Shown here piece after piece: positions 17,770-27,435 of a DNA stretch of 64,000 nucleotides. The stretch's first letter is position 1. Every line of letters begins with the position of its first letter. The DNA is taken from contig JADJYQ010000007.1 in assembly GCA_016719615.1 (NCBI GenBank), forward strand, positions 248,001 through 312,000. The letters are read 5' to 3'. The notes under the pieces are model-generated. The model saw only the letters and a list, made by a program, of their open reading frames with translations, was not told the DNA's origin and ran no database searches. Both the position numbers and the translations under genes were made by a program. Origin of the DNA: Saprospiraceae bacterium (GTDB lineage: Bacteria; Bacteroidota; Bacteroidia; Chitinophagales; Saprospiraceae).

Positions 17770-18453
17770 TCAATGACAACTTTCTCCAAACCCGGCCTTT
17801 GGACTTAAATACGGAATTCCCAAATTCAATCCCCGCAATATCAAAAGCAAAGCCACAGCGATGATAAAAACGGGAATCATTTTTTGAATGTGCATGCGGT
17901 ATTTAAGATGAAGTTTTTGGCCGAACAACATCAGCACAAACATGAGTGGTATGGTGCCCAAACCAAAAAAAAACATCAGTCCAGCTCCCGACCAGGGACT
18001 ACCGCTGGCCATAGCTGTCATCAATGCAAGATAAACAAGCCCACATGGCAACCATGCATTTAGAATACCAAGTTCAAAAGGAAACCAGGAAGTTTTGGGT
18101 TTGCTGATTAATTCCGACAGCGCATTTTGAACAGTTTTATACCAACGACTGATCCACCAAGGTTTTCCGTCAATAAAATAATGAAACAAAAAAATAATCA
18201 GTATCAGACTCCCTGCCAATATGGACAATAATTGCTGTAAACCGGCTAGTGCAAAATGGTTTCCGATAAATCCAAAAAACAAACCCATGAAGGAATAAGA
18301 AATGGCTCTGCCAAAATTATACAACAAAGATGTCGCGATGTTTTGACCTGTGTTACTCAAGCTCAATGCGATAGGTCCGCACATGCCCACGCAATGCAGG
18401 CTGCCGAACAAACCAGTGGCCAAACCGGTTAAAACAATAAGTTCAAAACTCAT
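17770..18453 (-). CDS. SafE/TauE-like membrane protein of the cbb3 oxidase operon
   Basis: About 227 residues with six hydrophobic segments. Two conserved Cys-containing motifs are visible: GLFGSLHCVGMCGPIALS near the start and LNAWLPCGLVYLALM in the middle; relatives in cco operons are thought to help move copper or redox equivalents for oxidase assembly. I chose the ATG at 18453 because its first bases overlap the TGA of ccoH (ATGA, 18450-18453), a sign of coupled translation; the longer frame from 18510 would run inside ccoH. It is the last gene of the cco operon. Confidence 0.85.
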   Translation of the reverse strand: MSFELIVLTGLATGLFGSLHCVGMCGPIALSLSNTGQNIATSLLYNFGRAISYSFMGLFFGFIGNHFALAGLQQLLSILAGSLILIIFLFHYFIDGKPWWISRWYKTVQNALSELISKPKTSWFPFELGILNAWLPCGLVYLALMTAMASGSPWSGAGLMFFFGLGTIPLMFVLMLFGQKLHLKYRMHIQKMIPVFIIAVALLLILRGLNLGIPYLSPKAGFGESCH

Positions 18454-18893
18454 GTGCTTTGATAATAGAACTTTTCTCTGAACGCATATGGAGTGTCTTT
18501 GTTGATCCACTCTGCCCGGAGTTGGTATTGTGCATTGATAAATGAACTTCCAGGAATTATTAGAATGCTGTTTTCATTTGGAACCAAACTCAATTTAATA
18601 TCCTTTGACTTATCTGATAAACAAAGGAATTCTATACTGCCCTTCTCGATAGCATCTATGCTGTTTTTAGGAAATTCAATCCAAACCTCTCCTTCAATGA
18701 TGCGAATGGAAATCCGGCTCTCCATTGCATCAAGGTTTCTTGCTCCTTCCACCACATTGATAAATTGTTGTTCTTTTTCATAATAGCGCTCATCCATCAT
18801 CTGATTGTCTTGTTGGGCGGCTACATAAAGAAAATAAAAAATCATACCCATAAAGCCCGCATAAGCTAACACGATCCGATATGCCCAACTCAT
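18450..18893 (-). CDS. ccoH: FixH/CcoH family cbb3 oxidase assembly protein
   Basis: 147 residues with one N-terminal membrane anchor (about 5-26), then the FixH-type start of the periplasmic part (DERYYEKEQQF) and a beta-rich domain. FixH/CcoH is needed for maturation or stability of cbb3 oxidase. Position between ccoG and the SafE-like gene supports the call, which otherwise rests on the short N-terminal pattern. It overlaps the next gene by four bases. Confidence 0.85.
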   Translation of the reverse strand: MSWAYRIVLAYAGFMGMIFYFLYVAAQQDNQMMDERYYEKEQQFINVVEGARNLDAMESRISIRIIEGEVWIEFPKNSIDAIEKGSIEFLCLSDKSKDIKLSLVPNENSILIIPGSSFINAQYQLRAEWINKDTPYAFREKFYYQST

Positions 18894-18899
18894 ATTTAA

Positions 18900-20303
18900 T
18901 TATTTAAATGGTCCTAAGAAATTTGTTTTAATTTTTTGAATCCGCTTCTGTTCTTTATACACGCCTAACTCTATTTCTGTTTTCCTTGACAAAATACTGT
19001 TTTTATCTAAGACGATAAAAAACTCCCATTCATTAACGGATTCCGGTTTAAGCGTTTGGTTTTTATTTCCAATGCTTCTGATCTCTCCCTTTAAATTTTC
19101 GAGACGAAATTCTACTTGCTGATCTGCATTTGTTTTATTTAGAATTTTAGCCACGTAGAGATTGCTTAAATGCTGTGCATCCAATTCCTGATATAATTGT
19201 CCCTGGGCTCTTTGCACATGTGTATCAATACTCTTACCACTTAAAACCAGAAAAGTCATGACAACTATCAAAACCAACAGCAATGCAGAATAAGCCTTCA
19301 TGCGATTGTTAAAATGAAATTTGGAAACACCGGATATTTCATTTTCAGATGCATAACGAATGAGTCCTTTACGAAATCCAATTTTTTCCATGACCTCATC
19401 ACAAGCATCAATACAAGCAGTACAGCCTACGCATTCCATTTGAACCCCATCGCGGATATCAATGCCCGTAGGACAAACATGCACGCACTTTTTACAATCA
19501 ATACAATCGCCATCCGTTCGTAGCAAATTTTTTACGATCTTTCCTCTAGGCTCGCCTCTTGAATAGTCGTAAGCGATCTGCATGGTATCTTTGTCAAACA
19601 TCACACTTTGCAAACGACCGTAAGGACACACCGTCGTACAAATGATATCTCTCACAAATGCAAATACTCCATAAAAAAGTAAAGTAAATACTAAGAGACC
19701 GCTGAACAAACTCATGTGTTGACCAATGGGTTCTTTGATAATTTTAAAAACCTCGTCAACTCCTACTATATATGATAGAAATGTATGTGCAATTATGGAA
19801 GAGATCAGTAAAAAAATAACATGTTTAATACTTTTTCGGATATACTTATCCAGATCCCAGGCCTTTTCATCTCTGGCTCTTTGCGCATTCGGAGAACCTT
19901 CAATCCACCATTCAATTTTTCGGAAAACCATTTCCATAAAAATGGTCTGAGGGCATGCCCATCCGCAAAAGAGTCTTCCGTAGATCACCGTAAACAAGGC
20001 AATGAAGATGATTAATGCGATCATGCCAACCGCAAAAACAAAAAAGTCCTGTGGCCAAAAGATATTGCCAAATATGATAAATTTACCTTTAACTACATTG
20101 ATGAGTATGAAGGGTTCGCCATTGACTTTTATAAAAGGCAATCCGAAAAATACCAACAGGTAAAGGATCGTTGAATAATTTCGCCAACGATAATATTTCC
20201 CGGAAGGTTTTAATGAATAGACCCACTTTCTCCTCCCGGCTTCTGTTACTGAACTTACACGGTCGCGAAAACTCTCTGCATGTTGCAAATCTTCTGGGTT
20301 CAT
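18900..20303 (-). CDS. ccoG: CcoG, cytochrome oxidase accessory iron-sulfur membrane protein
   Basis: 467 residues with an N-terminal hydrophobic region, the NapH/CcoG motif LFCGWACPQTIFMEMVFRK, a second motif ICTTVCPYGRLQSVMFD, and two 4Fe-4S clusters in DCIDCKKCVHVCPTGIDI and ECVGCTACIDACDEVM. The C-terminal part (about 350-467) is the usual periplasmic immunoglobulin-like domain. CcoG (RdxA/FixG) reduces Cu(II) for the cbb3 copper centre. It follows ccoP by three bases. Confidence 0.95.
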   Translation of the reverse strand: MNPEDLQHAESFRDRVSSVTEAGRRKWVYSLKPSGKYYRWRNYSTILYLLVFFGLPFIKVNGEPFILINVVKGKFIIFGNIFWPQDFFVFAVGMIALIIFIALFTVIYGRLFCGWACPQTIFMEMVFRKIEWWIEGSPNAQRARDEKAWDLDKYIRKSIKHVIFLLISSIIAHTFLSYIVGVDEVFKIIKEPIGQHMSLFSGLLVFTLLFYGVFAFVRDIICTTVCPYGRLQSVMFDKDTMQIAYDYSRGEPRGKIVKNLLRTDGDCIDCKKCVHVCPTGIDIRDGVQMECVGCTACIDACDEVMEKIGFRKGLIRYASENEISGVSKFHFNNRMKAYSALLLVLIVVMTFLVLSGKSIDTHVQRAQGQLYQELDAQHLSNLYVAKILNKTNADQQVEFRLENLKGEIRSIGNKNQTLKPESVNEWEFFIVLDKNSILSRKTEIELGVYKEQKRIQKIKTNFLGPFK

Positions 20304-20306
20304 TAT

Positions 20307-21440
20307 TTATTGTGTGCTCGTGCTATCTTTTACCGTTATAGAATCTTTCACAGCCGATACTGCTTCCTCTTTATAAAGATCACCCTGAGGTTCTTTACCT
20401 CCCGGTGGATTGGTTCCTCGCAATGATTTGATATAACTGGTTAATTGTGCTATCTGATTGGCGGAATAATCATCCTTCCATGGTTTCATCCCTTTCTCAA
20501 TGACCCCGTATTTGATGACTGTAAATATTTGTTTTACACTTCCTCCATGTATCCAATAGTCATCTGTCATATTCGGCCCTACGGTACCTTGTCCCAACTC
20601 ACCATGACAAACAGCGCATGCCGTTTTGAAAATGCTTTTCCCTTCATCAAATTGACCTGCAGGTAAAAGGGTCACTGAATTTTCATCCACCAAATTGGAT
20701 TGTGTTTTTAAAAATTCAAGTTTTTCTATTGCTGCTTCATCCATTGCAATCTTAAATTCTTCGATCATCAAAGGGGCACTGTAAGCCACATGATAGCGGT
20801 ACATATAAATTCCGGCAAAAATAATGGTTCCTACAAATCCGGCAATAAACCAGGGTGGGGTTACATTGTCTAATTCTCGAATACCGTCGTAATTGTGACC
20901 CGTATCGATATTAGATTCCTGCTCAATGGGTTTGAATGCATTGATGCGATCCCACCAACTTGGAGTAGCTTTTTGTTCAACACTTTTATAAGTATTCAGG
21001 CCCGTAAATTGTTTGATCCATTTTACGATGTACAATAGGATGAATATTTCAACGGCTATAATGACCAATAAAATCCAGGATTGTGGATTCATCATTTCGA
21101 TAAATTTTCCTGCTGTGGTTGTACTCGAAGCTTTTGCAAACAAAGTCTGCTCTGCTGTGCCCATTAAAACTAATAATGCCAGCGTTTTCATTTTTCCAGA
21201 ATTCATTTTATTCTTAAAATGAAATTGAAAAGCTGAACGAACCAGACCAGTTAAAAAGACAATGACCACGGCTAGTGTAAAAGCCATAACAAACAATGCA
21301 GTGTCGAGATCCAATGCAAATCCGGTTTGAGGATTTGCATCAACAGGAGATGCTTTAGCACTCTGTGCTCCTAAATAAATAGGTAATGTGAAAAACAAAA
21401 GTGCTGTAATAATTTTTGATATTTTATGATAGCGTTTCAT
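20307..21440 (-). CDS. ccoP: CcoP, cbb3 oxidase cytochrome c subunit (one haem site)
   Basis: About 377 residues: a hydrophobic start resembling a signal peptide, membrane segments near residues 45-70, 120-140 and 200-220, the CcoP-type region NYDGIRELDNVTPPWFIAGF, and one cytochrome c domain with CAVCH (about 275) and the axial Met in KGMKPWKDD. Only one C-x-x-C-H is present, whereas proteobacterial CcoP has two. I chose the ATG at 21440, four bases after the ccoQ stop; the ATG at 21458 would overlap ccoQ by 14 bases. It passes electrons to CcoN. Confidence 0.92.
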   Translation of the reverse strand: MKRYHKISKIITALLFFTLPIYLGAQSAKASPVDANPQTGFALDLDTALFVMAFTLAVVIVFLTGLVRSAFQFHFKNKMNSGKMKTLALLVLMGTAEQTLFAKASSTTTAGKFIEMMNPQSWILLVIIAVEIFILLYIVKWIKQFTGLNTYKSVEQKATPSWWDRINAFKPIEQESNIDTGHNYDGIRELDNVTPPWFIAGFVGTIIFAGIYMYRYHVAYSAPLMIEEFKIAMDEAAIEKLEFLKTQSNLVDENSVTLLPAGQFDEGKSIFKTACAVCHGELGQGTVGPNMTDDYWIHGGSVKQIFTVIKYGVIEKGMKPWKDDYSANQIAQLTSYIKSLRGTNPPGGKEPQGDLYKEEAVSAVKDSITVKDSTSTQ

Positions 21441-21444
21441 ATGT

Positions 21445-21618
21445 TCAGATTTGATCATGTTTATCTAATGGAAGATTTTCAAGATGCTCTATGGTTTCTT
21501 TGCTGCTGGAAAAAGCTAAGATCGTGACGCCCACAAAAAAGATCACAAAAAGCAATAATGAGATCAATGGATATACTTCAACTCCGGCAATTTTTTCTAA
21601 ATAATAATTGAATTTCAT
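21445..21618 (-). CDS. ccoQ: CcoQ-like small membrane subunit
   Basis: A 57-residue frame starts with MKFNYYLEKIAGVEVYPLIS, has one membrane helix (about 18-36, LLLFVIFFVGVTILAFS) and a charged tail ending DKHDQI. The position between ccoNO and ccoP, the size and the single helix fit CcoQ/FixQ, which stabilises the oxidase. The frame fills the gap neatly: it starts 26 bases after ccoNO and stops just before the ccoP ATG. Confidence 0.85.
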   Translation of the reverse strand: MKFNYYLEKIAGVEVYPLISLLLFVIFFVGVTILAFSSSKETIEHLENLPLDKHDQI

Positions 21619-21643
21619 ATTAACTTATTAATCTGTTTTGAAA

Positions 21644-23767
21644 TTATTTATTGCTCACACCTGATGTTCGCACATCTTTACCCAACCTTTGCAAATAAGA
21701 AATCAAGGCGATGATTTCTTTATCAGAACTGATTTCAATTTTATCTTTTTTCAAACTCGCAGTTATTTGATCGGCCTGCGTTTTCAATATATCATTAGCC
21801 GTTGCTTCGAGTTTTGAAGAATATGGCACACCCATTTTTCGCATCGCGTGAATTTTCGAAGGCGTTGTGCTGATGTCGAGATTGTTCTCAAACAACCAGG
21901 GATATCTCGGCATATTTGATCCTGGCGAAATAGAAGTCGGATCGAGCATATGGTTAAAATGCCAGCTATCTGGATATTTACCACCGACTCTTGCGAGATC
22001 CGGTCCGGTGCGTTTACTTCCCCACTGAAAAGGATGGTCGTATACAAATTCCCCGGATTTTGAATATTCGCCATATCGCGTTACTTCATATCTGAAGGGT
22101 CTGATCATTTGAGAATGACAATTATAACAACCTTCCCGAATGTAAATATCACGGCCCTGAAGTTCTAACGGAGTATATGGCTTTACACTTGCAATTGTAG
22201 GTACGTTTGATTTTACTAAAAAAGTGGGGACCAATTCAACGAGTCCGCCGATTCCTACAACTACTAAACTCAACACCAATAATAAAATGGGTTTTCTTTC
22301 AATCACGCTGTGCCAAATATGAGATTTAGGTGCACTATATTCCTTAGCAAGCGGAGCAGCCTGCGCTGTTTCTGATTCTACAAACTTACCTTGTTTAGCT
22401 GTTTTGATAAGATTATATACCATAACCAATACCCCTATTAAAAAAATTGTACCACCTAAAGCCCTTAGCAAATAAAAAGGCATTACACTTTGCACAACAT
22501 CCATAAACTGATATTGCAGCTGGCCTTCAGGCGTAAAGGTTTTCATCATAAAATACGAACGGAATGCAGACCAGTACATGGGTACTGCATAGAGGATGAT
22601 ACCGAGAGTTCCAATCCAAAAATGCGTAGATGCTAATTTTTTACTGTAAAGTTTGACATTATAAAATTTAGGTATCAGCCAATACAACATCCCAAATGTC
22701 AAAAATCCGTTCCAACCCAAAGCGCCTATATGCACGTGCGCCACAGTCCAATCGCTGTAATGCGAAATTGCATTTACATTTTTTAAAGACAACATAGGGC
22801 CTTCGAAAGTGGACATACCGTAACAGGTAACTGCCACTACAAAGAATTTCAAAACGGGATCCTCACGCACTTTATCCCACGCACCGCGCAATGTAAATAA
22901 TCCATTGAGCATTCCACCCCAACTAGGCAAAATGAGCATTATTGAAAAAACGGTTCCAAGAGATTGTGCCCAATCGGGCAATGCTGTATAAAGCAAGTGG
23001 TGCGGACCTGCCCAGATGTACAAAAATATAAGTGACCAAAAGTGTACGATACTCAAACGGTATGAATAAACAGGTCTGTCAGCAGCCTTTGGAAGAAAAT
23101 AATACATCAAACCCAGATAAGGCGTCGTAAGAAAAAATGCAACTGCATTGTGACCATACCACCATTGTACCAATGCATCTTGTACGCCTGCATACCAAGA
23201 ATAGGATTTAAATAAAGTAACCGGCATCTCAAATGAATTCACAATATGCAGCATAGCTACAGTAACCCACGATGCAATAAAAAACCAAATAGCTACATAG
23301 AGATGTCTTTCTCGCCTGGTCAGAATGGTTCCAAACATATTGATCCCAAAAACGACCCAGATTAAGGTTATCAAAATGTCGATTGGCCATTCCAATTCTG
23401 CATATTCCTTGCCTGTTGTAAATCCCGATAATAAAGTAACTGCAGCCAAAACGATAATGGACTGCCAGCCCCAAAAATGAATTTTACTCAACTTCGAACT
23501 CCACATGGACGTTTTTAGCAGACGTGGCAATGAATAATAAATTGCAGTAAAAATTCCGTTCCCAACAAATGCAAAAATGACCGCATTCGTATGTACGGGC
23601 CGCATACGTCCATAAGTTAAAAAAGACAGGTCAAAATTTAATGCCGGGAATACCAATTGAAAAGCAATGATGACACCAAGCAACATGCCCACAGCACCCC
23701 AAAAAAGGGTCGCAATTGCAAATAGCCTGGGGATTTTGTTGTCGTATTGAAATTGTTCAAGTTGCAT
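21644..23767 (-). CDS. ccoNO: CcoN-CcoO fusion, catalytic core of cbb3 cytochrome c oxidase
   Basis: 707 residues. The first 470 or so are CcoN, with about 12 membrane helices and haem/copper ligand regions such as MRPVHTNAVIF, WWYGHNAVAFFL, WAGPHHLLYTALPDW and HVHIGALGWNGF. After one more helix the CcoO part begins, with REGCYNCHSQMIRPFRYE (CxxCH at about 547-551) and SISPGSNMPRYPWL supplying the axial Met. The fusion of subunits I and II is a known Bacteroidota arrangement. The enzyme reduces oxygen at low concentrations and pumps protons. It starts two bases after the ccoS stop. Confidence 0.97.
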   Translation of the reverse strand: MQLEQFQYDNKIPRLFAIATLFWGAVGMLLGVIIAFQLVFPALNFDLSFLTYGRMRPVHTNAVIFAFVGNGIFTAIYYSLPRLLKTSMWSSKLSKIHFWGWQSIIVLAAVTLLSGFTTGKEYAELEWPIDILITLIWVVFGINMFGTILTRRERHLYVAIWFFIASWVTVAMLHIVNSFEMPVTLFKSYSWYAGVQDALVQWWYGHNAVAFFLTTPYLGLMYYFLPKAADRPVYSYRLSIVHFWSLIFLYIWAGPHHLLYTALPDWAQSLGTVFSIMLILPSWGGMLNGLFTLRGAWDKVREDPVLKFFVVAVTCYGMSTFEGPMLSLKNVNAISHYSDWTVAHVHIGALGWNGFLTFGMLYWLIPKFYNVKLYSKKLASTHFWIGTLGIILYAVPMYWSAFRSYFMMKTFTPEGQLQYQFMDVVQSVMPFYLLRALGGTIFLIGVLVMVYNLIKTAKQGKFVESETAQAAPLAKEYSAPKSHIWHSVIERKPILLLVLSLVVVGIGGLVELVPTFLVKSNVPTIASVKPYTPLELQGRDIYIREGCYNCHSQMIRPFRYEVTRYGEYSKSGEFVYDHPFQWGSKRTGPDLARVGGKYPDSWHFNHMLDPTSISPGSNMPRYPWLFENNLDISTTPSKIHAMRKMGVPYSSKLEATANDILKTQADQITASLKKDKIEISSDKEIIALISYLQRLGKDVRTSGVSNK

Positions 23768-23769
23768 AT

Positions 23770-23937
23770 TTATTCGTTTGTATTTTGATTAGATTCAATT
23801 TCGTCGTCAAATAAGATGCGTTGAGCTGGTGAGTATACATCATCAAACTGCCCATCGCCGGAACCCCATAAAAAAGCAATGAGAAACCCCCCGGCAATAC
23901 AGATACTGACAATAATTAATAAGATTATTACACTCAT
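23770..23937 (-). CDS. ccoS: CcoS, cbb3 oxidase assembly protein
   Basis: 55 residues: an N-terminal helix (MSVIILLIIVSICIAGGFLI) and the family signature FLWGSGDGQFDD followed by SPAQRILFDDE. CcoS is required to insert cofactors into CcoN. I chose the ATG at 23937 since family members begin MSVI; the ATG at 23970 would add 11 residues. It is the first gene of the operon proper, directly before ccoNO. Confidence 0.92.
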   Translation of the reverse strand: MSVIILLIIVSICIAGGFLIAFLWGSGDGQFDDVYSPAQRILFDDEIESNQNTNE

Positions 23938-24459
23938 AATAATGAAAGCATAAAGTTGGCTATAGATCAAGGAGCAATAAATGGATAATGGTCATTGCCT
24001 TAAATGATATTGGTCAACTGGCGGCCCTTTAGGCTTAAGGCCTCCCGACATAAAGAATATGATCAGTATTAAAAACATTATCATGTCGGGAGGCTAAAGT
24101 TTAAAGTTTAAAGGGACCTTGAGTGAAATATTATTAGAATTTATAAGATTTTATACCTTGCACTCTATGATCAATTCTTAAAACTAAAAGATTTTGTATT
24201 TTCCTGTGTTAATAACTTTGTGGTCCTTAGAGTCTTTGTGCCTTCGTGGCGAAAAGGATGTTCGTTAGAAACGCTATCTATTTGGAACAAAAGACATAAG
24301 ACCTTCAGGTAAAAGGAACAAAAGATCAAGGCTAAAGTAGGAAACAATGACTTTAAAATTCCTTACTTTGCTTTTGATTTTCAGCATACGAAGGATTCGA
24401 TTTATTAATAAAAATCTCATCATAATACATAAATTCACTTTAGTCTTTAAGCTTTAGAC
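23938..24459. other. Intergenic region between ccoI and ccoS with a long inverted repeat
   Basis: No gene is apparent. GCCTCCCGACAT (24040-24051) and ATGTCGGGAGGC (24083-24094) form a perfect 12-bp stem with a 31-base loop. It could end the ccoI transcript or be a binding site above ccoS. Further along are repeated words (ctttgtg-type around 24227-24262; ctttaagctttagacttaagcc at 24445-24466, which overlaps the ccoI stop). I looked for an FNR-type TTGAT-N4-ATCAA box, expected for an oxygen-controlled cbb3 operon, and saw none. Confidence 0.5.
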
Positions 24460-26877
24460 TTAAGCCTCCCCCAATCCTCTCCTCCTCGCATAAAACTGCG
24501 TAAGCAATCCCGTCAATAAAATAATACTTATCGAACTGGCCGGCATGAGTATAGCAGCGATAACCGGTGAGAGTTGTCCTCTCAATGCAAAATAAGAACC
24601 CACGATATTGTAAAGAAAAGAATAAATAAACACCACCATAATGACCCTGCGCCCATCTGTTACGAATTTTAAAAGTTGTGGAATTTTATCAAAGGATACT
24701 CCATCCAAAATCCCATCGCAGGCCGGAGAAAAATTATTCTTATTTTCTGTAACCGCAAAACCCACATCACTTTGTTTTAATGCGCCGGCATCGTTGAGGC
24801 CGTCGCCGATCATCAAAGTCTGCTGCTGTTGTTGTTGGAGGTTTTGAATATATTCAAGTTTATCGTGCGGACTGTATTTGAATTTGAGTTGTTCACTTTT
24901 ATTCAGCATTTTTGAAAGATAGGTCCTGTCGTGATCCTGGTCGCCGGAAATAACCGAAAGATCGTATTTTGATTGCAACTTATCAAACATGGGTTTCAAC
25001 TGCGCACGGTAAATTTGCCGGACCAAAAAATAACCCAAATTTTTTCCATCTTCACAGATATGGATACTCGTTCCAAGTTCTGTTTGAGCTTCATTGGATC
25101 CGGTAAATTCAGCGGAACCCATTTTGAGATGGTGATCATTTATCCAGGCTTCAATACCCTTACCCTCAAGCTGCTTAAAATGCTGAACATCTATTGGATT
25201 TGTGATGTTGCCATGTTTGTATATGGCCATACTCAAGGGATGAGTGGATTGCCGGGCCAAAGAATAAACCCGGTGTGCTTGTTCACGGGACATTCGCGCT
25301 CCAATAAATTCAACCTGATGCATGCTACCTTCCGTCAATGTACCAGTTTTATCAAAAACGATATGTTTAACTTTTGTGATAGCTTCCAGGACATCCGAAT
25401 GGCGGATATACAATTTATTTTTGGCTAAAATTTTAAGAACCTGACCATTGGTGTAGTTGCTTGCGAGCAAGAGTGCACAGGGACAAGCAACTATTAAAAT
25501 AGTGGTCATGGCATTCCACATTAAATCCGGACGCGATTGCTGATACCAATACACAGCAGCCACTGCGGCGAGGAACAAAACAATGATAGTGAAGTTTTTT
25601 CCAATGCGATCGATCTCGTGCGAGCCATCGTTTTTACTTTGAAAGTGGCGATTCCACAAACTGGTCAGATAACTTTGTTCGACGGGTTTTAAAACTTTCA
25701 GGCGGATTTGAGCACCTGTTTGACGGGCACCGGCAAATACTTTTTCTCCATGTTTCGCCATCACTTTGATGCTCTCACCTGTTACAAAACTATAATCCAA
25801 CTCTGCTTCTCCATAGATGAGTTCACCATCTGCAGGTACAATCTCATGGTTATGAATATAAATGATATCGTTGATCTTTAATTTTTCTATAGGAACGGGA
25901 ACGATTTCGTTTTCGCGATACGTCATAACGGCAATTGGAAAAAATGACTTGTAATGGCGATCAAAAGAAAGTGCGCGGTTAGAACTTTCCTGAACAAATC
26001 GCCCCACCAGCATAAAGAAAACAATGCCGGCCATACTATCCATGTAGCCATTTCCAAAATCGGCCTGCATCTCGTAAAGGCTGCGCCCAAATGTGAGCAA
26101 AATGGCTATAGCAATCGGTAAATCAATATTGATATATTTCGCCTTAATGCCTTTCCATGCACCGATAAAAAATTCAGCTGCGCAATAAAAAAATACCGGC
26201 AAGGATAATAATAAAATAACCAGTGTAAACATCTTTCCCAAAGCAGTTTCGGCAATGGAGCCTCCTGAAAAATATTCAGGGAGACTTAACATCATAATGT
26301 TGGCAAAACAAAAACCGGCGATACCTAATTTGATGATTCGATGTCTTGAGTTTGTGATACCCTTTGCAGCATCCCCGGCATGAACATCGAGCTGAGGTTC
26401 ATAACCAAGCGTCGTCAACAATTCGACCACTTTTCGAAGGCTGGTTTTCGCTTCATCAAAAACGATATGAATTTTCTTATCTGTAAAATGAACCCGCGAA
26501 TACACAATTCCGGGATTCAGTTTGTGAACTTGCTCCAACAACCACAGACAGGAACTGCAATGTATTTGCGGCAAATACAAATGTACATGCGATTGTTTTC
26601 CATCTGAGAAACGCAACAAGACATTTCTCACTTCAGGTAATTCGAGGAAAGAATATTTTTCTCTCCAGACTGAAAATTTCTGAGATAAACCTGGATGTTC
26701 ATTAAGATCATAATATTTGCAAAAACCATTTGTATCCAGTATTTCATAAACCAGTTTACAACCTTCACAACAAAAGTATTTTTCCTCGTTGCAGATCTTC
26801 AGATCATGACATTCACTTCCACAATGGAAACACAAGGTTTTTGGAGCAGTCGCTTTAACTTGTCTTTCTTCAGACAT
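24460..26877 (-). CDS. ccoI: CcoI-type copper-translocating P-type ATPase
   Basis: 805 residues. The N-terminus has a Cys-rich region (CFHCGSECHD, FCCEGCKLVYEIL), then a heavy-metal domain with CSSCLWLLEQ, followed by membrane helices. The copper-type channel motif CPCALLLASNYTNGQ, the phosphorylation motif DKTGTLTEG (Asp near 509), the HP motif STHPLSMAI and the hinge IGDGLNDAGAL are all intact. The Cys-rich front end is typical of CcoI/FixI, which supplies copper to cbb3 oxidase. It is encoded just upstream of ccoS on the same strand, with 522 bases between, so it may have its own transcript. Confidence 0.93.
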   Translation of the reverse strand: MSEERQVKATAPKTLCFHCGSECHDLKICNEEKYFCCEGCKLVYEILDTNGFCKYYDLNEHPGLSQKFSVWREKYSFLELPEVRNVLLRFSDGKQSHVHLYLPQIHCSSCLWLLEQVHKLNPGIVYSRVHFTDKKIHIVFDEAKTSLRKVVELLTTLGYEPQLDVHAGDAAKGITNSRHRIIKLGIAGFCFANIMMLSLPEYFSGGSIAETALGKMFTLVILLLSLPVFFYCAAEFFIGAWKGIKAKYINIDLPIAIAILLTFGRSLYEMQADFGNGYMDSMAGIVFFMLVGRFVQESSNRALSFDRHYKSFFPIAVMTYRENEIVPVPIEKLKINDIIYIHNHEIVPADGELIYGEAELDYSFVTGESIKVMAKHGEKVFAGARQTGAQIRLKVLKPVEQSYLTSLWNRHFQSKNDGSHEIDRIGKNFTIIVLFLAAVAAVYWYQQSRPDLMWNAMTTILIVACPCALLLASNYTNGQVLKILAKNKLYIRHSDVLEAITKVKHIVFDKTGTLTEGSMHQVEFIGARMSREQAHRVYSLARQSTHPLSMAIYKHGNITNPIDVQHFKQLEGKGIEAWINDHHLKMGSAEFTGSNEAQTELGTSIHICEDGKNLGYFLVRQIYRAQLKPMFDKLQSKYDLSVISGDQDHDRTYLSKMLNKSEQLKFKYSPHDKLEYIQNLQQQQQQTLMIGDGLNDAGALKQSDVGFAVTENKNNFSPACDGILDGVSFDKIPQLLKFVTDGRRVIMVVFIYSFLYNIVGSYFALRGQLSPVIAAILMPASSISIILLTGLLTQFYARRRGLGEA

Positions 26878-27046
26878 CTTCTCTAAAATATTAAAGCTTC
26901 AAAATTGGATACAATGAACGGTGGACTATGTGACAACCATCATATTTTGAATTGATCTTGGTCAGCTATCACATATATGAATAAGAGTATTGGCCGGATT
27001 TAACAAAATAAATCTCTCCTTTTCTTGATAAGAAGTCATTCAAGAC

Positions 27047-27376
27047 TCAGGATTGCCTTTCAATTGGAAAGATTTCTTCGATAACATGCAAATAAGTACG
27101 AAAAGCTATAAAGCGGTTGGCATATTTATCGATATGTTCTTTCTGAAGAGCAGGGGCATATTGGGCCATGTATTTATTCATGGCCTCCATGGAAGGAGTA
27201 TCATATTGGATGACATAGGTGACCCCATCAATTTCTTCGGTTTCCAGTTTAGACAATCTGCATTTGTTGAAAATTCCGGTACTTAAAACCCTGGGTATAT
27301 GATGTGCGCGCATCCATTTTAACCACTCCTCGTGGATTTCAAGATTGAGTTTTACCGTGACATTGTACACGACCAT
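27047..27376 (-). CDS. DUF4286 family protein
   Basis: 109 residues beginning MVVYNVTVKLNLEIHEEWL, with the family pattern WMRAHHIPRVLSTGIF, YVIQYDTPSMEAMNKY and the conserved end FIAFRTYLHVIEEI. DUF4286 is a small ferredoxin-like-fold family common in Bacteroidota; its function is unknown. The frame is open up to 27421, but the extra residues are encoded by a duplicated copy of the neighbouring gene end (27391-27435), so the ATG at 27376 is the likely start. It was probably directly downstream of the outer-membrane gene at 28179 before a hicBA cassette came between them. Confidence 0.88.
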   Translation of the reverse strand: MVVYNVTVKLNLEIHEEWLKWMRAHHIPRVLSTGIFNKCRLSKLETEEIDGVTYVIQYDTPSMEAMNKYMAQYAPALQKEHIDKYANRFIAFRTYLHVIEEIFPIERQS

Positions 27377-27390
27377 GAATGATGTTTTAA

Positions 27391-27435
27391 TTTCAGAAAT
27401 CAAAACTAAGTGAAATTCCAAAACTACTGCGTTTT
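27391..27435. repeat. 45-bp direct repeat, left copy
   Basis: This copy is identical over 45 bases to 28177-28221. On the minus strand it carries the sequence that encodes the last 13 residues and the stop of the outer-membrane gene, but here detached from that gene. The following bases (AATTAAAACATC) lead into the DUF4286 start. Confidence 0.95.

Noticed and set aside
23938..24100. FNR-type box controlling the cbb3 operon
   Set aside because: No TTGAT-N4-ATCAA or close variant is present upstream of ccoS.
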